Assembly (NCBI GenBank): GCA_027859085.1
Contig: JAQIBJ010000047.1
Location: 1 to 64,000, forward strand
Reading direction: 5' to 3'
Origin: Mycoplasmatota bacterium
Lineage (GTDB): Bacteria; Bacillota_I; Bacilli_A; Izemoplasmatales; Hujiaoplasmataceae
Length of the DNA: 64,000 nucleotides
The notes under the pieces are model-generated. The model was given only the letters and a program-made list of their open reading frames with translations, had not been told where the DNA came from and did no database searches. A program made the position numbers and the translations under genes. This document shows positions 51,905-62,700 of the stretch, piece by piece. The number at the start of each line of letters is the position of its first letter. The stretch's first letter is position 1.

Positions 51905-54106
51905 ATGATAGAGTTAAAGAATATTTCAAAGTTTTATAGTAAAAATCAAACGGTTAGTTTGGGTTTAAGAAAAATTAATTTAAAGCTAGGAATTAATGAG
52001 TTTGTAGCGATTGTAGGGGAAAGTGGTTCAGGTAAAACCACACTTTTAAATGTGATATCAGGTATTGATTCATATGAAGAAGGCGAACTTTATGTAAATG
52101 ATGAAGAAACATCATATTTTTCGAAGGATGATTGGGAAAATTATCGCAAAAAATATATTGCATTTATCTTTCAAAATTACAATTTGATTGAGTCATATAC
52201 AGTCTTACAAAATGTTGAAGCGGCTTTGATTTTATCTGGTTATCCAAAAGACGAATTAAGAGATAGAGCGGAGGCGATTATTGAGCGCGTTGGGTTGACT
52301 GACCATAAAAGCCATAAGGCAACAAAATTGTCTGGAGGACAAAAGCAACGTGTTGTTATTGCTAGAGCTATTGCAAAAGATGCACCGATTATTGTGGCTG
52401 ATGAACCAACAGGTAACTTAGACAGTGAATCTGCTCAAAATATTGTTGAATTACTTCATGAAATTTCTAAAGATAAACTAGTGATTGTGGTGACACATGA
52501 TTTTACTCAAGTTAAAGATCAAGCCACAAGACGTATTAGAATATATGATGGCGAAATAGTAGAAGATAAAAAAATAGAAAAAGTTAAACCAAAAAAATTA
52601 CCAAGTTTAGAAGATAAAGATTACCAAATGAATTTCAAAGAGACCATAAAAATGGTGCTTAGAAATTTATTGGCAACACCAAAGAAAAGTATTTTATTAT
52701 TCGTTATCTTTATGTTTATAACGTTCTTCTTTGCTTTTATCTATGGTGGTTTCTTATATGCACAAACTGAACAATCTGGTTATAATTCTAGTTTTGAATT
52801 TGCACCAGAAACAAGAATTGTTGTAAATAAAAAAGATGGCTCTGCTTTTACACAAGCAGAACTTGATGATATACAATCAAATTCAAAAGTTAGAACCATT
52901 GTTTATAATGATTATATGCTAGAGTATTCGAACAATTCAAATCGTGGATGGGATTTAAATAATAGTGATGTTGATTTATGGGGCCCGCTTATATTGCCGG
53001 TAAGTTATTTGGGATCAGACTATGAAGATATGCCTGAAGATGAAATAGTGCTTTCGATTCCTGAATACAATTTCCGCTCAGATCCTTATGATTTAACAGG
53101 AGATACAATTCTATTGTATGAAAGAGATGATATTACAAGTTTTACAATTAATAAGTACTTTGATTCATCAGAGTTGGTCGATATTTTAGGCGGTCGATAT
53201 CAATCTGTTGTATTTGTTCATGATAATCTATGGCAATCATTCAGTCGTGAAACAGGTTTCTTTAGGATTGCTGAAATTAGTTTTACTTATTTAAACAATA
53301 ATGATAAAGAATTGATATATACGCTTCAATATGAACAAGTATTAGTTAATGAATCATTGGCTGATGATGAAATAAATATTTCTTCCAATACATTTATGCA
53401 AGGCAGTGGATCTTTTGATAGTGATTTAAAAATAGATGCTTTTTATCAAACATTTGAAGAGGAAGGTATTACAGTTAATTTTCAACAATTAGACTATGGA
53501 AATATGGAATTAAATTCAAGGGTTTATAATGAATTTTTTTCACTTGATGAACAATATCAAATATCAATTTTTGCGAATGATGGTATAGATGCAAGAAATT
53601 ATGTTGATCAATTGAATAGACAAAATGTTGATGGTGAACAAATATACACGGTATATCATCCAGCGAGTGCTAGTTCGGGCAATCAATTAGAAGGTTTAAT
53701 CTTCTTGATTATGAACTTTGGCTTAATTTTCATGTTTGGTATCTTGTTTATTGGTATCTTCTTTATTTCATATGTAATTATTAAGAATATAATCAATTCT
53801 AAACTAAGTGATTATGCAATTTTTAGAACGATTGGAGCAAATAAATCGACGATTAGAAGTTTTATTTATCTAGAAAATATTTTTGTAGCAGTATTCGCTT
53901 ATATAATATTTGTCTTAGCCATTATATTTGGAACGCCTTACATTAAAGAAGAAGGTTTCTTGTATGTGTTGAAATTCTATAACTTTAGATACACATTATT
54001 CTTATTCATTTTTATTATGTTATTCTCTGCATTAATTTCAAGAAGATATTTATCTCGGGTATATCATGATAGTGTGGCTGAAACATTAAGAAGGGAGATG
54101 GAATAA
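51905..54106 (+). CDS. ABC exporter, MacB-like ATPase fused to FtsX-type permease
   Basis: GESGSGKTTLLNVISG; LSGGQKQRVVIARAIA; C-terminal TM helices. Confidence 0.88.
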   Translation: MIELKNISKFYSKNQTVSLGLRKINLKLGINEFVAIVGESGSGKTTLLNVISGIDSYEEGELYVNDEETSYFSKDDWENYRKKYIAFIFQNYNLIESYTVLQNVEAALILSGYPKDELRDRAEAIIERVGLTDHKSHKATKLSGGQKQRVVIARAIAKDAPIIVADEPTGNLDSESAQNIVELLHEISKDKLVIVVTHDFTQVKDQATRRIRIYDGEIVEDKKIEKVKPKKLPSLEDKDYQMNFKETIKMVLRNLLATPKKSILLFVIFMFITFFFAFIYGGFLYAQTEQSGYNSSFEFAPETRIVVNKKDGSAFTQAELDDIQSNSKVRTIVYNDYMLEYSNNSNRGWDLNNSDVDLWGPLILPVSYLGSDYEDMPEDEIVLSIPEYNFRSDPYDLTGDTILLYERDDITSFTINKYFDSSELVDILGGRYQSVVFVHDNLWQSFSRETGFFRIAEISFTYLNNNDKELIYTLQYEQVLVNESLADDEINISSNTFMQGSGSFDSDLKIDAFYQTFEEEGITVNFQQLDYGNMELNSRVYNEFFSLDEQYQISIFANDGIDARNYVDQLNRQNVDGEQIYTVYHPASASSGNQLEGLIFLIMNFGLIFMFGILFIGIFFISYVIIKNIINSKLSDYAIFRTIGANKSTIRSFIYLENIFVAVFAYIIFVLAIIFGTPYIKEEGFLYVLKFYNFRYTLFLFIFIMLFSALISRRYLSRVYHDSVAETLRREME

Positions 54107-54107
54107 C

Positions 54108-56537
54108 ATGATTAAATTAAATAATATTAATAAGTATTTTAATAAAAACAGAAATAATGAAATTCATGTTATTAACAACACTTCTATTGAATTTCCTGAA
54201 ACTGGATTAGTCGCAATTACTGGGCCATCTGGTTGTGGGAAAACAACGCTTTTAAACGTGATTGCTGGATTGGATAGTTTTCGCGATGGTGAAATCGTAT
54301 ATGAAGAAGAAAGTATTCAAAGATACAAATCTTCTAAGATAGATCAAATTAGAAATAATAAAATTGGTTTTATTTTTCAAAACTATAATTTAATAACACA
54401 TCAAACGGTTTATGAAAATATTAAGACATCGCTGAATATAGCTGGTCTTTACGATAAAGAAAAAATAGATGAAAGAATCAACTATAGTCTAGAACAAGTT
54501 GGTATGTATAATTACCGAAAAAGAAGTGTCTTAGCATTATCTGGAGGTCAACAACAACGCGTTGGTATCGCAAGAGCGATTGCTAAAAACCCTGATGTTA
54601 TTTTAGCTGATGAACCAACCGGAAACTTAGATAGTAATAATACATTTGAAGTCATGAGTTTAATCAAAAATATTTCAAAAAGCAAACTAGTTATTTTAGT
54701 GACTCATGAAAGAAATTTAGTAGACTTATATGCGGATAGAATCATTGAATTAAAAGACGGTTTGGTCGTCAATGATTATCAAAACTTTAATAGTTCAACT
54801 TATGAACATAAAGATGACCGCTATATTTATTTAAAAGATTTAAAAAACGAAGATTTAGAATCTCAATTTATCGATTACTATTATGAATCAGAAAGTAAAA
54901 AACATTTTAATTTAAAAGTTGTCGAAATGAATAATACCATTTATATTAAAGCAAATTCAGATAAAAAAATTGTTTTTGTTGATGATGAATCAGAGGTACA
55001 TTTAATAGATGACCATAAAAAAGAAGTGAAAGTTGATGAAATGGAACCATTGGATTTCGATTCTTTTGACCCGATTAATCATCATAATAGTAAGTCTTTA
55101 TTTAGATGGCGCGATACCTTGTTGAATGGTTTGAAAAAATTATTTTCAAGAAAGAAATTTACAAAGAAAATTACAATATTTGTTTATTTTGTGATTTCTG
55201 CGGTTGTGGCAGCACAGTTAGCGTCTTTAGGAAACTTAATCAAAGTTGATGAAACCCAATTCTTATCTGCACCTAAAAGTTTTGTAGGTGTTGATTCGAC
55301 TGGAGGATTAACTTATGATGAATTAAGAGAAATTGCAGATGTTGAAGGGGTAGAAATTCCATATGTTCAAAATATATATCTGTTTTTTAGTGATCAAACT
55401 TTTTATCAAACTGAAGTTGCTGCTGAGGTAGGTGCTTATGCAGTTAAAGCATCTTGGGTAGATTCCGGTGATTTAGTTTTAGGCGAAATGCCTGAAGGTG
55501 ATGATCAAATTGTCATTTCTACTAGTGTTGCCAAAAGATTGCTAATGAATTATAACGTTTCACAAATGGGATATAATTCACAAGGTGAATTGTTTGATTT
55601 TACAGTTGTTGATTTTAATTTAGACGGCCATGATATGAAGGTTGTTGGAATCATAGAAACGAATGAACAATTGGTGGTTACCGATGATACAAGTTACGCT
55701 ATGTTTTTAGCAAATCAATTCAATTATTCGAATATTGACTTATATGAAGATCACATTAATATCATAGATGGTGTAAATGTAACTGCAGCTGATGAAATTA
55801 TTGTTAATGAAAGTTCAACATATGATATAGGTGATAGTGTAAGATTATATACGAGTAATTCTTCATTGATTGATGAATATGAAGTGGTTGGAACTTATGA
55901 ATATGTAGATGAGCTTACTTTAACTAGACCAGACTACTTAATAGCAACCGCAGCCTTTGAAAATGCAATTTTAAAAAATATGGGAAGCAGATTAAATGTT
56001 TCTTTTGGTCAAAGTTCTGACTATTTATTTTATGCAGATGACAAGGGGGCAGTCATACAAGATCTTGAAGAACTTGGATATGAAGCAGTTGACATTTATG
56101 AAGTAGAAAGAACAAATTATATCGAGGATAGAGCAGCTGCCGTTTCTGGTCAAGTTATAACATTGTTAGTGATCCTTGGTGGTATTGTCTTGTTTATCTT
56201 CTTTGTGATGAGAACAAGTATGATTAATAGAGTTAAAGAAATAGGTATATATAGAGCAATTGGTGCCACTAAAAAAGATGTCTATAAAATATTCTTATCA
56301 GAAATTCTTGTCTATACAACCATTGCTTCAGCATCCGGATATTTGTTATCAAGTTATGTTTTAATGGGTATAGAACGACAAGTGAGAACATTTTTCTCAG
56401 TATTCTATTTACCTTTCTGGTTATTAATGCTTGGATCGATAGGAATATATGCTGTAAATATAATTTTTGGTTTATTACCGGTCTTTAATTTAATGAGAAA
56501 AACACCAGCTGAAATTCTAGCGAAATATGATATTTAA
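54108..56537 (+). CDS. ABC exporter, MacB-like ATPase fused to FtsX-type permease
   Basis: GPSGCGKTTLLNVIAGLD; LSGGQQQRVGIARAIAKNP; RVKEIGIYRAIGATKKDVYKIFL. Confidence 0.9.
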   Translation: MIKLNNINKYFNKNRNNEIHVINNTSIEFPETGLVAITGPSGCGKTTLLNVIAGLDSFRDGEIVYEEESIQRYKSSKIDQIRNNKIGFIFQNYNLITHQTVYENIKTSLNIAGLYDKEKIDERINYSLEQVGMYNYRKRSVLALSGGQQQRVGIARAIAKNPDVILADEPTGNLDSNNTFEVMSLIKNISKSKLVILVTHERNLVDLYADRIIELKDGLVVNDYQNFNSSTYEHKDDRYIYLKDLKNEDLESQFIDYYYESESKKHFNLKVVEMNNTIYIKANSDKKIVFVDDESEVHLIDDHKKEVKVDEMEPLDFDSFDPINHHNSKSLFRWRDTLLNGLKKLFSRKKFTKKITIFVYFVISAVVAAQLASLGNLIKVDETQFLSAPKSFVGVDSTGGLTYDELREIADVEGVEIPYVQNIYLFFSDQTFYQTEVAAEVGAYAVKASWVDSGDLVLGEMPEGDDQIVISTSVAKRLLMNYNVSQMGYNSQGELFDFTVVDFNLDGHDMKVVGIIETNEQLVVTDDTSYAMFLANQFNYSNIDLYEDHINIIDGVNVTAADEIIVNESSTYDIGDSVRLYTSNSSLIDEYEVVGTYEYVDELTLTRPDYLIATAAFENAILKNMGSRLNVSFGQSSDYLFYADDKGAVIQDLEELGYEAVDIYEVERTNYIEDRAAAVSGQVITLLVILGGIVLFIFFVMRTSMINRVKEIGIYRAIGATKKDVYKIFLSEILVYTTIASASGYLLSSYVLMGIERQVRTFFSVFYLPFWLLMLGSIGIYAVNIIFGLLPVFNLMRKTPAEILAKYDI

Positions 56538-56564
56538 TTTACAATAAATACACGGATAAAAATC

Positions 56565-56593
56565 TTGACTATTTACAATTATTATTATATAAT
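56565..56593 (+). promoter_or_regulatory. Promoter of rplK-rplA
   Basis: TTGACT, 17-nt spacer, TATAAT. Confidence 0.85.
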
Positions 56594-56617
56594 GTCATAG
56601 CGTGCAATATGTAATTA

Positions 56618-56655
56618 GAGTGGGAGGAAGAAATTCCATTCACCACATCACGAAA
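56618..56655 (+). promoter_or_regulatory. Conserved rplK leader motif, candidate L1-binding site
   Basis: GTGGGAGGAAGAAATTCCATTCACCACATCACGA: outer GTGG/CCAC and inner GGAA/TTCC pairing with asymmetric internal loop. Confidence 0.55.
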
Positions 56656-56672
56656 ATAAGGAGGTGTCTTTC

Positions 56673-57098
56673 GTGGCTAAAGAAGTAAAAAATGTAGTTA
56701 AACTGCAAGTTCCTGGTGGAAAAGCAACACCAGCACCACCAATTGGACCTATTTTAGGACAAGCAGGAGTTAACATCCAACAATTTTGTGTGCAATTCAA
56801 TGATAGAACTAAAGATCAGGTAGGAAACATTATTCCTGTTGTATTGACTGTTTATGACGATCGTTCATTCACATTTATTACAAAAACTCCACCTGCTAGT
56901 GATTTATTGAAAAAAGCATGTAAAATTCAAAAAGGAGCTGGAAACTCTAAAGAAGAAACCGTAGCAACGATTACTTGGGATCAATTAAGAGAAATCGCTG
57001 AACAAAAAATGCCAGACCTTAACGCAAATGATGTAGAAGCAGCAGCTCGCATTATTGAAGGTACGGCTCGTAACATGGGAATTGTCGTTAAAGACTAA
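56673..57098 (+). CDS. rplK: 50S ribosomal protein L11
   Basis: [32 protein letters not shown]; start reset to GTG 56673. Confidence 0.98.
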   Translation: MAKEVKNVVKLQVPGGKATPAPPIGPILGQAGVNIQQFCVQFNDRTKDQVGNIIPVVLTVYDDRSFTFITKTPPASDLLKKACKIQKGAGNSKEETVATITWDQLREIAEQKMPDLNANDVEAAARIIEGTARNMGIVVKD

Positions 57099-57138
57099 GT
57101 TTATAAGTTGTTAATATAGATTTTAATACAACTATATA

Positions 57139-57165
57139 ATTGGGAGGACATTCCGCTAAAACCAA
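57139..57165 (+). promoter_or_regulatory. Second candidate L1-binding motif upstream of rplA
   Basis: TTGGGAGGACATTCCGCTAAAACCAA: TTGG/CCAA and GG/CC pairing; similar layout to rplK leader. Confidence 0.45.
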
Positions 57166-57185
57166 ATATAGGAGGAAACACAACA

Positions 57186-57878
57186 ATGGCAAAAAAAGGA
57201 AAAAAATACACTGAAGCATTCAGTAAAGTTGATAGAACAAAAACTTATCCAGTTGATGAAGCTGTAGAGTTGGTGAAATCAATTTCCTTTGAAAATTTTG
57301 ATGCATCTTTTGAATTGGCTTTCAATCTTAACCTTAACCCTCGTAAAGCAGAACAAAACCTTAGAGGCGCTGTCGTTTTACCGAATGGAACAGGGAAAAC
57401 AAAAACTGTATTAGTTTTTGCTAAAGGTGCAAAAGCTAAAGAAGCTGAAGAAGCTGGCGCTGATTACGTTGGCGATGAAGACTTAGTGAAAAAAATCAAC
57501 GATGGATGGGCAGAATTTGACGTGGTAATTGCAACACCAGACATGATGGCAACTGTTGGTAAGTTAGGACGTGTATTAGGGCCTAAAGGTTTAATGCCTA
57601 ACCCTAAAACAGGAACTGTTACAATGGATGTAGAAAAAGCTGTTAGCGATTCTAAAGGTGGGAAAATCACTTATCGCGTAGACAAATTTGGAAACATTTT
57701 AGTCTTAATTGGAAAAGTTTCATTCACAACTGAAAAACTTGTTGAAAACATTAAAACAGTTGTAGATGTTGTAAGAAAACTTAGACCATCAACAGTAAAA
57801 GGTGTATATCTTAAAAATGTTAGTATCTCATCTACGATGGGACCTGGCGTAAAATTAGAAGTTAAAAAAACAATATAA
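57186..57878 (+). CDS. rplA: 50S ribosomal protein L1
   Basis: [31 protein letters not shown]. Confidence 0.98.
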   Translation: MAKKGKKYTEAFSKVDRTKTYPVDEAVELVKSISFENFDASFELAFNLNLNPRKAEQNLRGAVVLPNGTGKTKTVLVFAKGAKAKEAEEAGADYVGDEDLVKKINDGWAEFDVVIATPDMMATVGKLGRVLGPKGLMPNPKTGTVTMDVEKAVSDSKGGKITYRVDKFGNILVLIGKVSFTTEKLVENIKTVVDVVRKLRPSTVKGVYLKNVSISSTMGPGVKLEVKKTI

Positions 57879-57883
57879 TAATC

Positions 57884-57930
57884 GAAGACAGTAGGGGCTA
57901 GCGCTTAATAAGCCTACCGAGATTAAGATT
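57884..57930 (+). ncRNA. L10 (rplJ) mRNA leader
   Basis: GAAGACAGTAGGGGCTAGCGCTTAATAAGCCTACCGAGA resembling Firmicutes L10 leaders; GTAGG/CCTAC stem. Confidence 0.72.
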
Positions 57931-57946
57931 TTTAAATTCACTATTT

Positions 57947-57984
57947 AAACCTCTTTTTCTCGTTAAAAGAGGTTTTCGTATTTA
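57947..57984 (+). terminator. Attenuator hairpin in rplJ leader
   Basis: Perfect 11-bp stem AAACCTCTTTT-tctcgtt-AAAAGAGGTTT followed by T-rich tract. Confidence 0.7.
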
Positions 57985-58007
57985 TTAGACAAGAAGGAGG
58001 TCTATGA

Positions 58008-58583
58008 ATGGCTAATCAAAAAGTTATCGACACTAAACAACAATTAGTTAATGAAGTTGCTGAAAGAATGTCTAACTCAAAATCTTTTGTTATTGCTGAA
58101 TACCAAGGTCTTACAGTTGAAAAAACTCAAGTTTTACGTAACGAATTGCGTGAAGCTGGATGTGAAATGTTTGTGATTAAAAACAATATTTCAAGAAGAG
58201 CAGCTGAAGCACAAGGGTATAATGAATTAATGGAAGATTTAGACGGACCAAACACGGTTGTTTTCAGTTATGAAGATCAAGTATCAGCAGCCAAAATACT
58301 ATACGAGTTTGCTAAAAAGAACAAAAAGCTTAAAATCAAATCAGGAATAGTTGACGGAAATTTTTACGAAATTGAAAAAATCAAAGAGATTTCACTATTA
58401 CCAAACAGAGAAGGCCTATTAACTATGTTAGCTGGTCAAATGTTAGCACCAGTAAGAGAGTTAGCGGTAGGTTTGTATTTATTAACAGAAGAAGATTCTG
58501 AAGAAGAAAATTCTGAAGAAGTAGATTCTAAAGAAGAAAATTCTAAAGAAGAAGATTCTAAAAAAGAAAATGAAAGCAATTAA
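58008..58583 (+). CDS. rplJ: 50S ribosomal protein L10 with acidic repetitive C-terminal tail
   Basis: NSKSFVIAEYQGLTVEKTQVLRNELREAG; tail EEDSEEENSEEVDSKEENSKEEDSKKENESN. Confidence 0.95.
   Translation: MANQKVIDTKQQLVNEVAERMSNSKSFVIAEYQGLTVEKTQVLRNELREAGCEMFVIKNNISRRAAEAQGYNELMEDLDGPNTVVFSYEDQVSAAKILYEFAKKNKKLKIKSGIVDGNFYEIEKIKEISLLPNREGLLTMLAGQMLAPVRELAVGLYLLTEEDSEEENSEEVDSKEENSKEEDSKKENESN
58488..58572 (+). repeat. Imperfect 15-bp tandem repeat encoding (E/K)-E-x-(D/N)-S units
   Basis: gaagaagattct / gaagaagaaaattct / gaagaagtagattct / aaagaagaaaattct / aaagaagaagattct. Confidence 0.8.
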
Positions 58584-58598
58584 TAGGAGGATATTATA

Positions 58599-58970
58599 AT
58601 GGCAAAAATTATTGTTAAAGATTTTATTGAATCATTAAAAGAAATGAATATTTTAGAAATCAAAGAATTAGTCGACGCAATGAAAGACGAATTCGGTATT
58701 GACCCATCAGCAGTAGCGGCAGCACCTGCAGCAGCAGCTGAAGTAGAAGACGAAGGTCCAAAACAAGTTGATGTTATGTTAACAGCAATTGGTGGATCTA
58801 AAGTTAAGGTTATTAAAGTTGTTAGAGCATTAAATGGTATGGGCTTAATCGAAGCTAAAAAATTAGTTGACTCTGCACCTGTAGCAATCAAAGAAAAAGT
58901 TAGTGAAGATGAAGGTAAAGAAATTTCTGAAAAATTAACTGAAGCTGGAGCTACAGTAGAATTAAAATAG
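58599..58970 (+). CDS. rplL: 50S ribosomal protein L7/L12
   Basis: KVIKVVRALNGMGLIEAKKLVDSAPVAIKE. Confidence 0.98.
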   Translation: MAKIIVKDFIESLKEMNILEIKELVDAMKDEFGIDPSAVAAAPAAAAEVEDEGPKQVDVMLTAIGGSKVKVIKVVRALNGMGLIEAKKLVDSAPVAIKEKVSEDEGKEISEKLTEAGATVELK

Positions 58971-59040
58971 TAATTCAACATTGAGATGAACATAAACCTG
59001 GGGATGCCTCAGGTTTTTATTCATGTATGAGGTTATGATT

Positions 59041-59628
59041 ATGGGACATTATTTTATCAATCAAGAAGATTTAAATTCAAATAAAAAAGAACATTTTGTT
59101 CTGATAGAAGATAAGAAATTTTCTTTTATAACTGACCACGGTGTGTTTTCAAAAAAAGGTTTGGACTTTGGTTCAAGATTGCTGATAGATACAACCAAAG
59201 ACCTATCATTTAATAGTGCTTTAGATCTTGGGTGCGGATACGGACCCATTGGTATTATTCTTAAATCCTTCAACTTTAAAGCAATGATTGATATGGTTGA
59301 TGTTAATGAAAGAGCCATTGAACTTGCCAAAGAAAATTCAAGGAATAATTATACAACGGTGAATGTTTTTAAAAGCGATGGCTTTCAAAACATTTCTGAA
59401 AAGTATGATTTAATTGTGACCAATCCGCCCATCCGGACTGGAAAGAAAGTTATCTACAAAATGTTTGAAGATGCAATGCATCATTTAGCTGATAATGGAT
59501 CACTGTATATGGTGATACAAAAGAAGCAAGGTGCAATGTCTGCAATCAAGTTTTGTCAAACTATCTATAATGATGTGGAGATTGTGAGTAAGAAATCAGG
59601 ATATGTTATAATTAGATGTTGTTTATAA
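59041..59628 (+). CDS. Class I SAM-dependent methyltransferase (RsmC-like)
   Basis: ALDLGCGYGPIGIIL; LIVTNPPIRTGK. Confidence 0.9.
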   Translation: MGHYFINQEDLNSNKKEHFVLIEDKKFSFITDHGVFSKKGLDFGSRLLIDTTKDLSFNSALDLGCGYGPIGIILKSFNFKAMIDMVDVNERAIELAKENSRNNYTTVNVFKSDGFQNISEKYDLIVTNPPIRTGKKVIYKMFEDAMHHLADNGSLYMVIQKKQGAMSAIKFCQTIYNDVEIVSKKSGYVIIRCCL

Positions 59629-59657
59629 TTGACTGAATAGAATTATTATGATAAAAT
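59629..59657 (+). promoter_or_regulatory. Putative rpoBC promoter
   Basis: TTGACT, 17-nt spacer, TAAAAT. Confidence 0.5.
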
Positions 59658-59747
59658 ATTAAAATGCGTATAATGCGCATTTTTGCGTTTGCTTTTGTGT
59701 TTTTGCAAGCATAAAAAACACACCAAATTTATTTATGAGGTGATTGT

Positions 59748-62700
59748 GTGAATTATAGTACTATACAGTATGGTAAAGCCAAAGAAAGAAGAAATTATTC
59801 GCGAGTAAAATCGAATGTTGACCTTCCGAACTTAATCGAAGTTCAAACAGATTCTTTTAAATGGTTCGTTGAAAAAGGACTAAAAGAATTATTTAAAGAT
59901 ATATCTCCAATTACAAACTTCAACGAAAGTGTTGAACTTTATTTTGGTGATTTTAAATTTGATGAACCGAAGTATAATATCGATGAGTGTAAAGAAAAGG
60001 ATATGACCTTTTCACGCGCTTTACGGGTTCAAGTTCGTTTGAAAAACAAAGAATTAATTGATCCTAAAACTGGGGAATTAATCGATGATAACAATGTTTT
60101 AGAACATCGTTTATTCATGGGTGATATTCCAATGATGACACCAAATGGAACATTTATTTTTAATGGTTCTGAACGTGTTATTGTTTCTCAGATTGTTCGA
60201 TCTTCCGGTGTATTTTATTCTGAACAGAAAGACAAAAAAACTCAAGAAACGAAATTCTTGGGACAAGTTATTCCTACAAGAGGTGCTTGGTTAGAATTTG
60301 AAATGGGTTCTAAGAGTATGCCTTATGCAAAAGTCGATCGTTCTAAAAAGATTTTGTTAACAACAATGATTAAAGCGCTTGGTTTTTCTACAAAAAAACA
60401 AATCACTGATATTTTTGGAGAAAATGACTTACTAGATAATTCATTTGATAAAGATTTAACACAAAACTCTAAAGATGCAATTAAAGAAGTATATGCAAAA
60501 ATTCGTCAAGGAGAGACAGCTACTTTTGAAGGTGCTAGACAGTTTTTTGTGTCACGTTTATTTGATGAAAAACGATATGATTTAGCGGATGTTGGTCGAT
60601 TTAAAGTCAATCAAAAACTTGATGTTGTCCATATGCTTAAAACGTTATTAGATAAAGATTTAGATGTTCATACCACAAAAGATCTTGTGGACGTAAACAC
60701 TGGAGAAGTTATCTTAAAAAGAAATACTCTTCTAGCATATGATAATTATGAATTATATGGAAAACATAGAGAATCAATTACTAAGAAAATTACTTTTGAT
60801 AATGATTTAGAAAAAGAACTTAAATTATTAATCGATAGAGAAAATAGAAATGAATTAGCAACAGATGATCCAAACGAAGAATTTATCCAAAGTGTGATTA
60901 GAGATGTTTTCGTTGAAGAAATTGAAGTTAAAATTAAGGATGAATCAGGTAATTCTAATAAAACTAAAATTGTTGGTAATAATTCTTATGAAACCCGTTT
61001 ACATATTACAACGTCTGACATATTGGCGAGTATTAATTATTACTTAAACATTTATAAAGGTTTAGGTGATATGGATGATATTGACCATTTAGGAAACAGA
61101 CGCCTTAGACTTATTGGGGAGTTATTGAAAAACCAATTTAGAATTGGTTTAGCAAAAATCGAGAAAAATGTTAAAGATAGAATGTCAACAAAAGATCCAA
61201 GAGAAATTACACCACAAAATCTTGTGAACATTCGTCCATTAACATCTTCTTTAAAAGAATTTTATGGTTCAAGTCAGTTGTCACAGTTTATGCAACAAAC
61301 TAATCCTTTAGATGAAGTAACACATAAACGTAGAATTTCTGCCTTAGGACCTGGTGGTTTGACAAGAGATAGAGCTGGTTTTGACGTTCGTGACGTTCAT
61401 CAATCACATTATGGACGTATTTGTCCGATTGAAACACCAGAAGGTCAAAACATCGGTTTGATTAACTCTTTAGCAACTTATGTTAAAGTGAATAAATATG
61501 GATTTATGGAAACGCCATATTTTAGAATAGATAAAGAAAACCTTAGAATCACAGATGAACTCCATTATTTATCAGCTGATGATGAGAAAGATCACATCAT
61601 TGCACAGGCAAATATCAATTTAGATGATGATGGAAATATTCTTGATGAAAGAGTTGTTGCTAGAAAAAATGGTGAAACAAAAATGTTCAATCGTATAGAT
61701 TGTGACTATATGGATGTTTCGCCAAAACAGATTGTTTCTGTTTCAACAGCGTCAATTCCATTCTTAGAGCACGATGACTCGTCACGTGCATTAATGGGTG
61801 CGAACATGCAACGACAAGCCATTCCACTATTAAAACCAAGAGCACCATTTGTTGGTACAGGTATTGAGTACAAAGTTGCTCACGACTCTGGTTCAGCAAT
61901 TGTTGCGTTAAGAAGCGGTACTGTTGAAGAAGTGGATGGAAGAGAAGTCAAAATTAGAACAGAATCTGGAGAATTAGATGTTTATAAATTACAAAAATTT
62001 ATGAGATCTAATCAAGGTACTTGTATCAATCAAACACCGATTGTTGGATTGGGTGAGTTTGTCAAAGCAGATGATATTATCGCTGATGGACCATCAATGC
62101 AAAAAGGTGAGTTAGCAATTGGACAAAATGTAACCGTTGCTTTCATGACTTGGAATGGATACAATTACGAGGATGCTGTTATTATGAGTGAACGTCTTGT
62201 TAAAGAAGATGTTTATACATCAATTCATATTGAAAAATATGAAGTTGAAGCAAGAGATACAAAATTAGGAAAAGAAGAAATTACACGTGAAATTCCAAAC
62301 GTTGGACCTGATGGTCGTCGTTACTTAGATGAAAGTGGTATTGTTATACCTGGTACAGAAGTTCATGAGGGCGATATCTTAGTTGGTAAAGTCACTCCAA
62401 AAGGTCAAACAGATCCTTCACCTGAAGAAAAACTTTTATTAGCAATCTTTGGTGAAAAATCACGTGAAGTTAGAGATACATCAAAACGCGTACCACATGG
62501 TGGTGGCGGTATTGTTAAATCAGTACAAGTACTAACCAAAGAAAATGATGAATTAAGTCCTGGTGTTAATATTTCTGTTAGAGTATTTATTGTTCAAAAA
62601 CGTAAAATAAATGAAGGAGATAAAATGGCTGGTCGCCATGGTAACAAAGGGGTTATTTCAAAAATATTACCTGAAGAAGATATGCCATACTTAGAAGATG

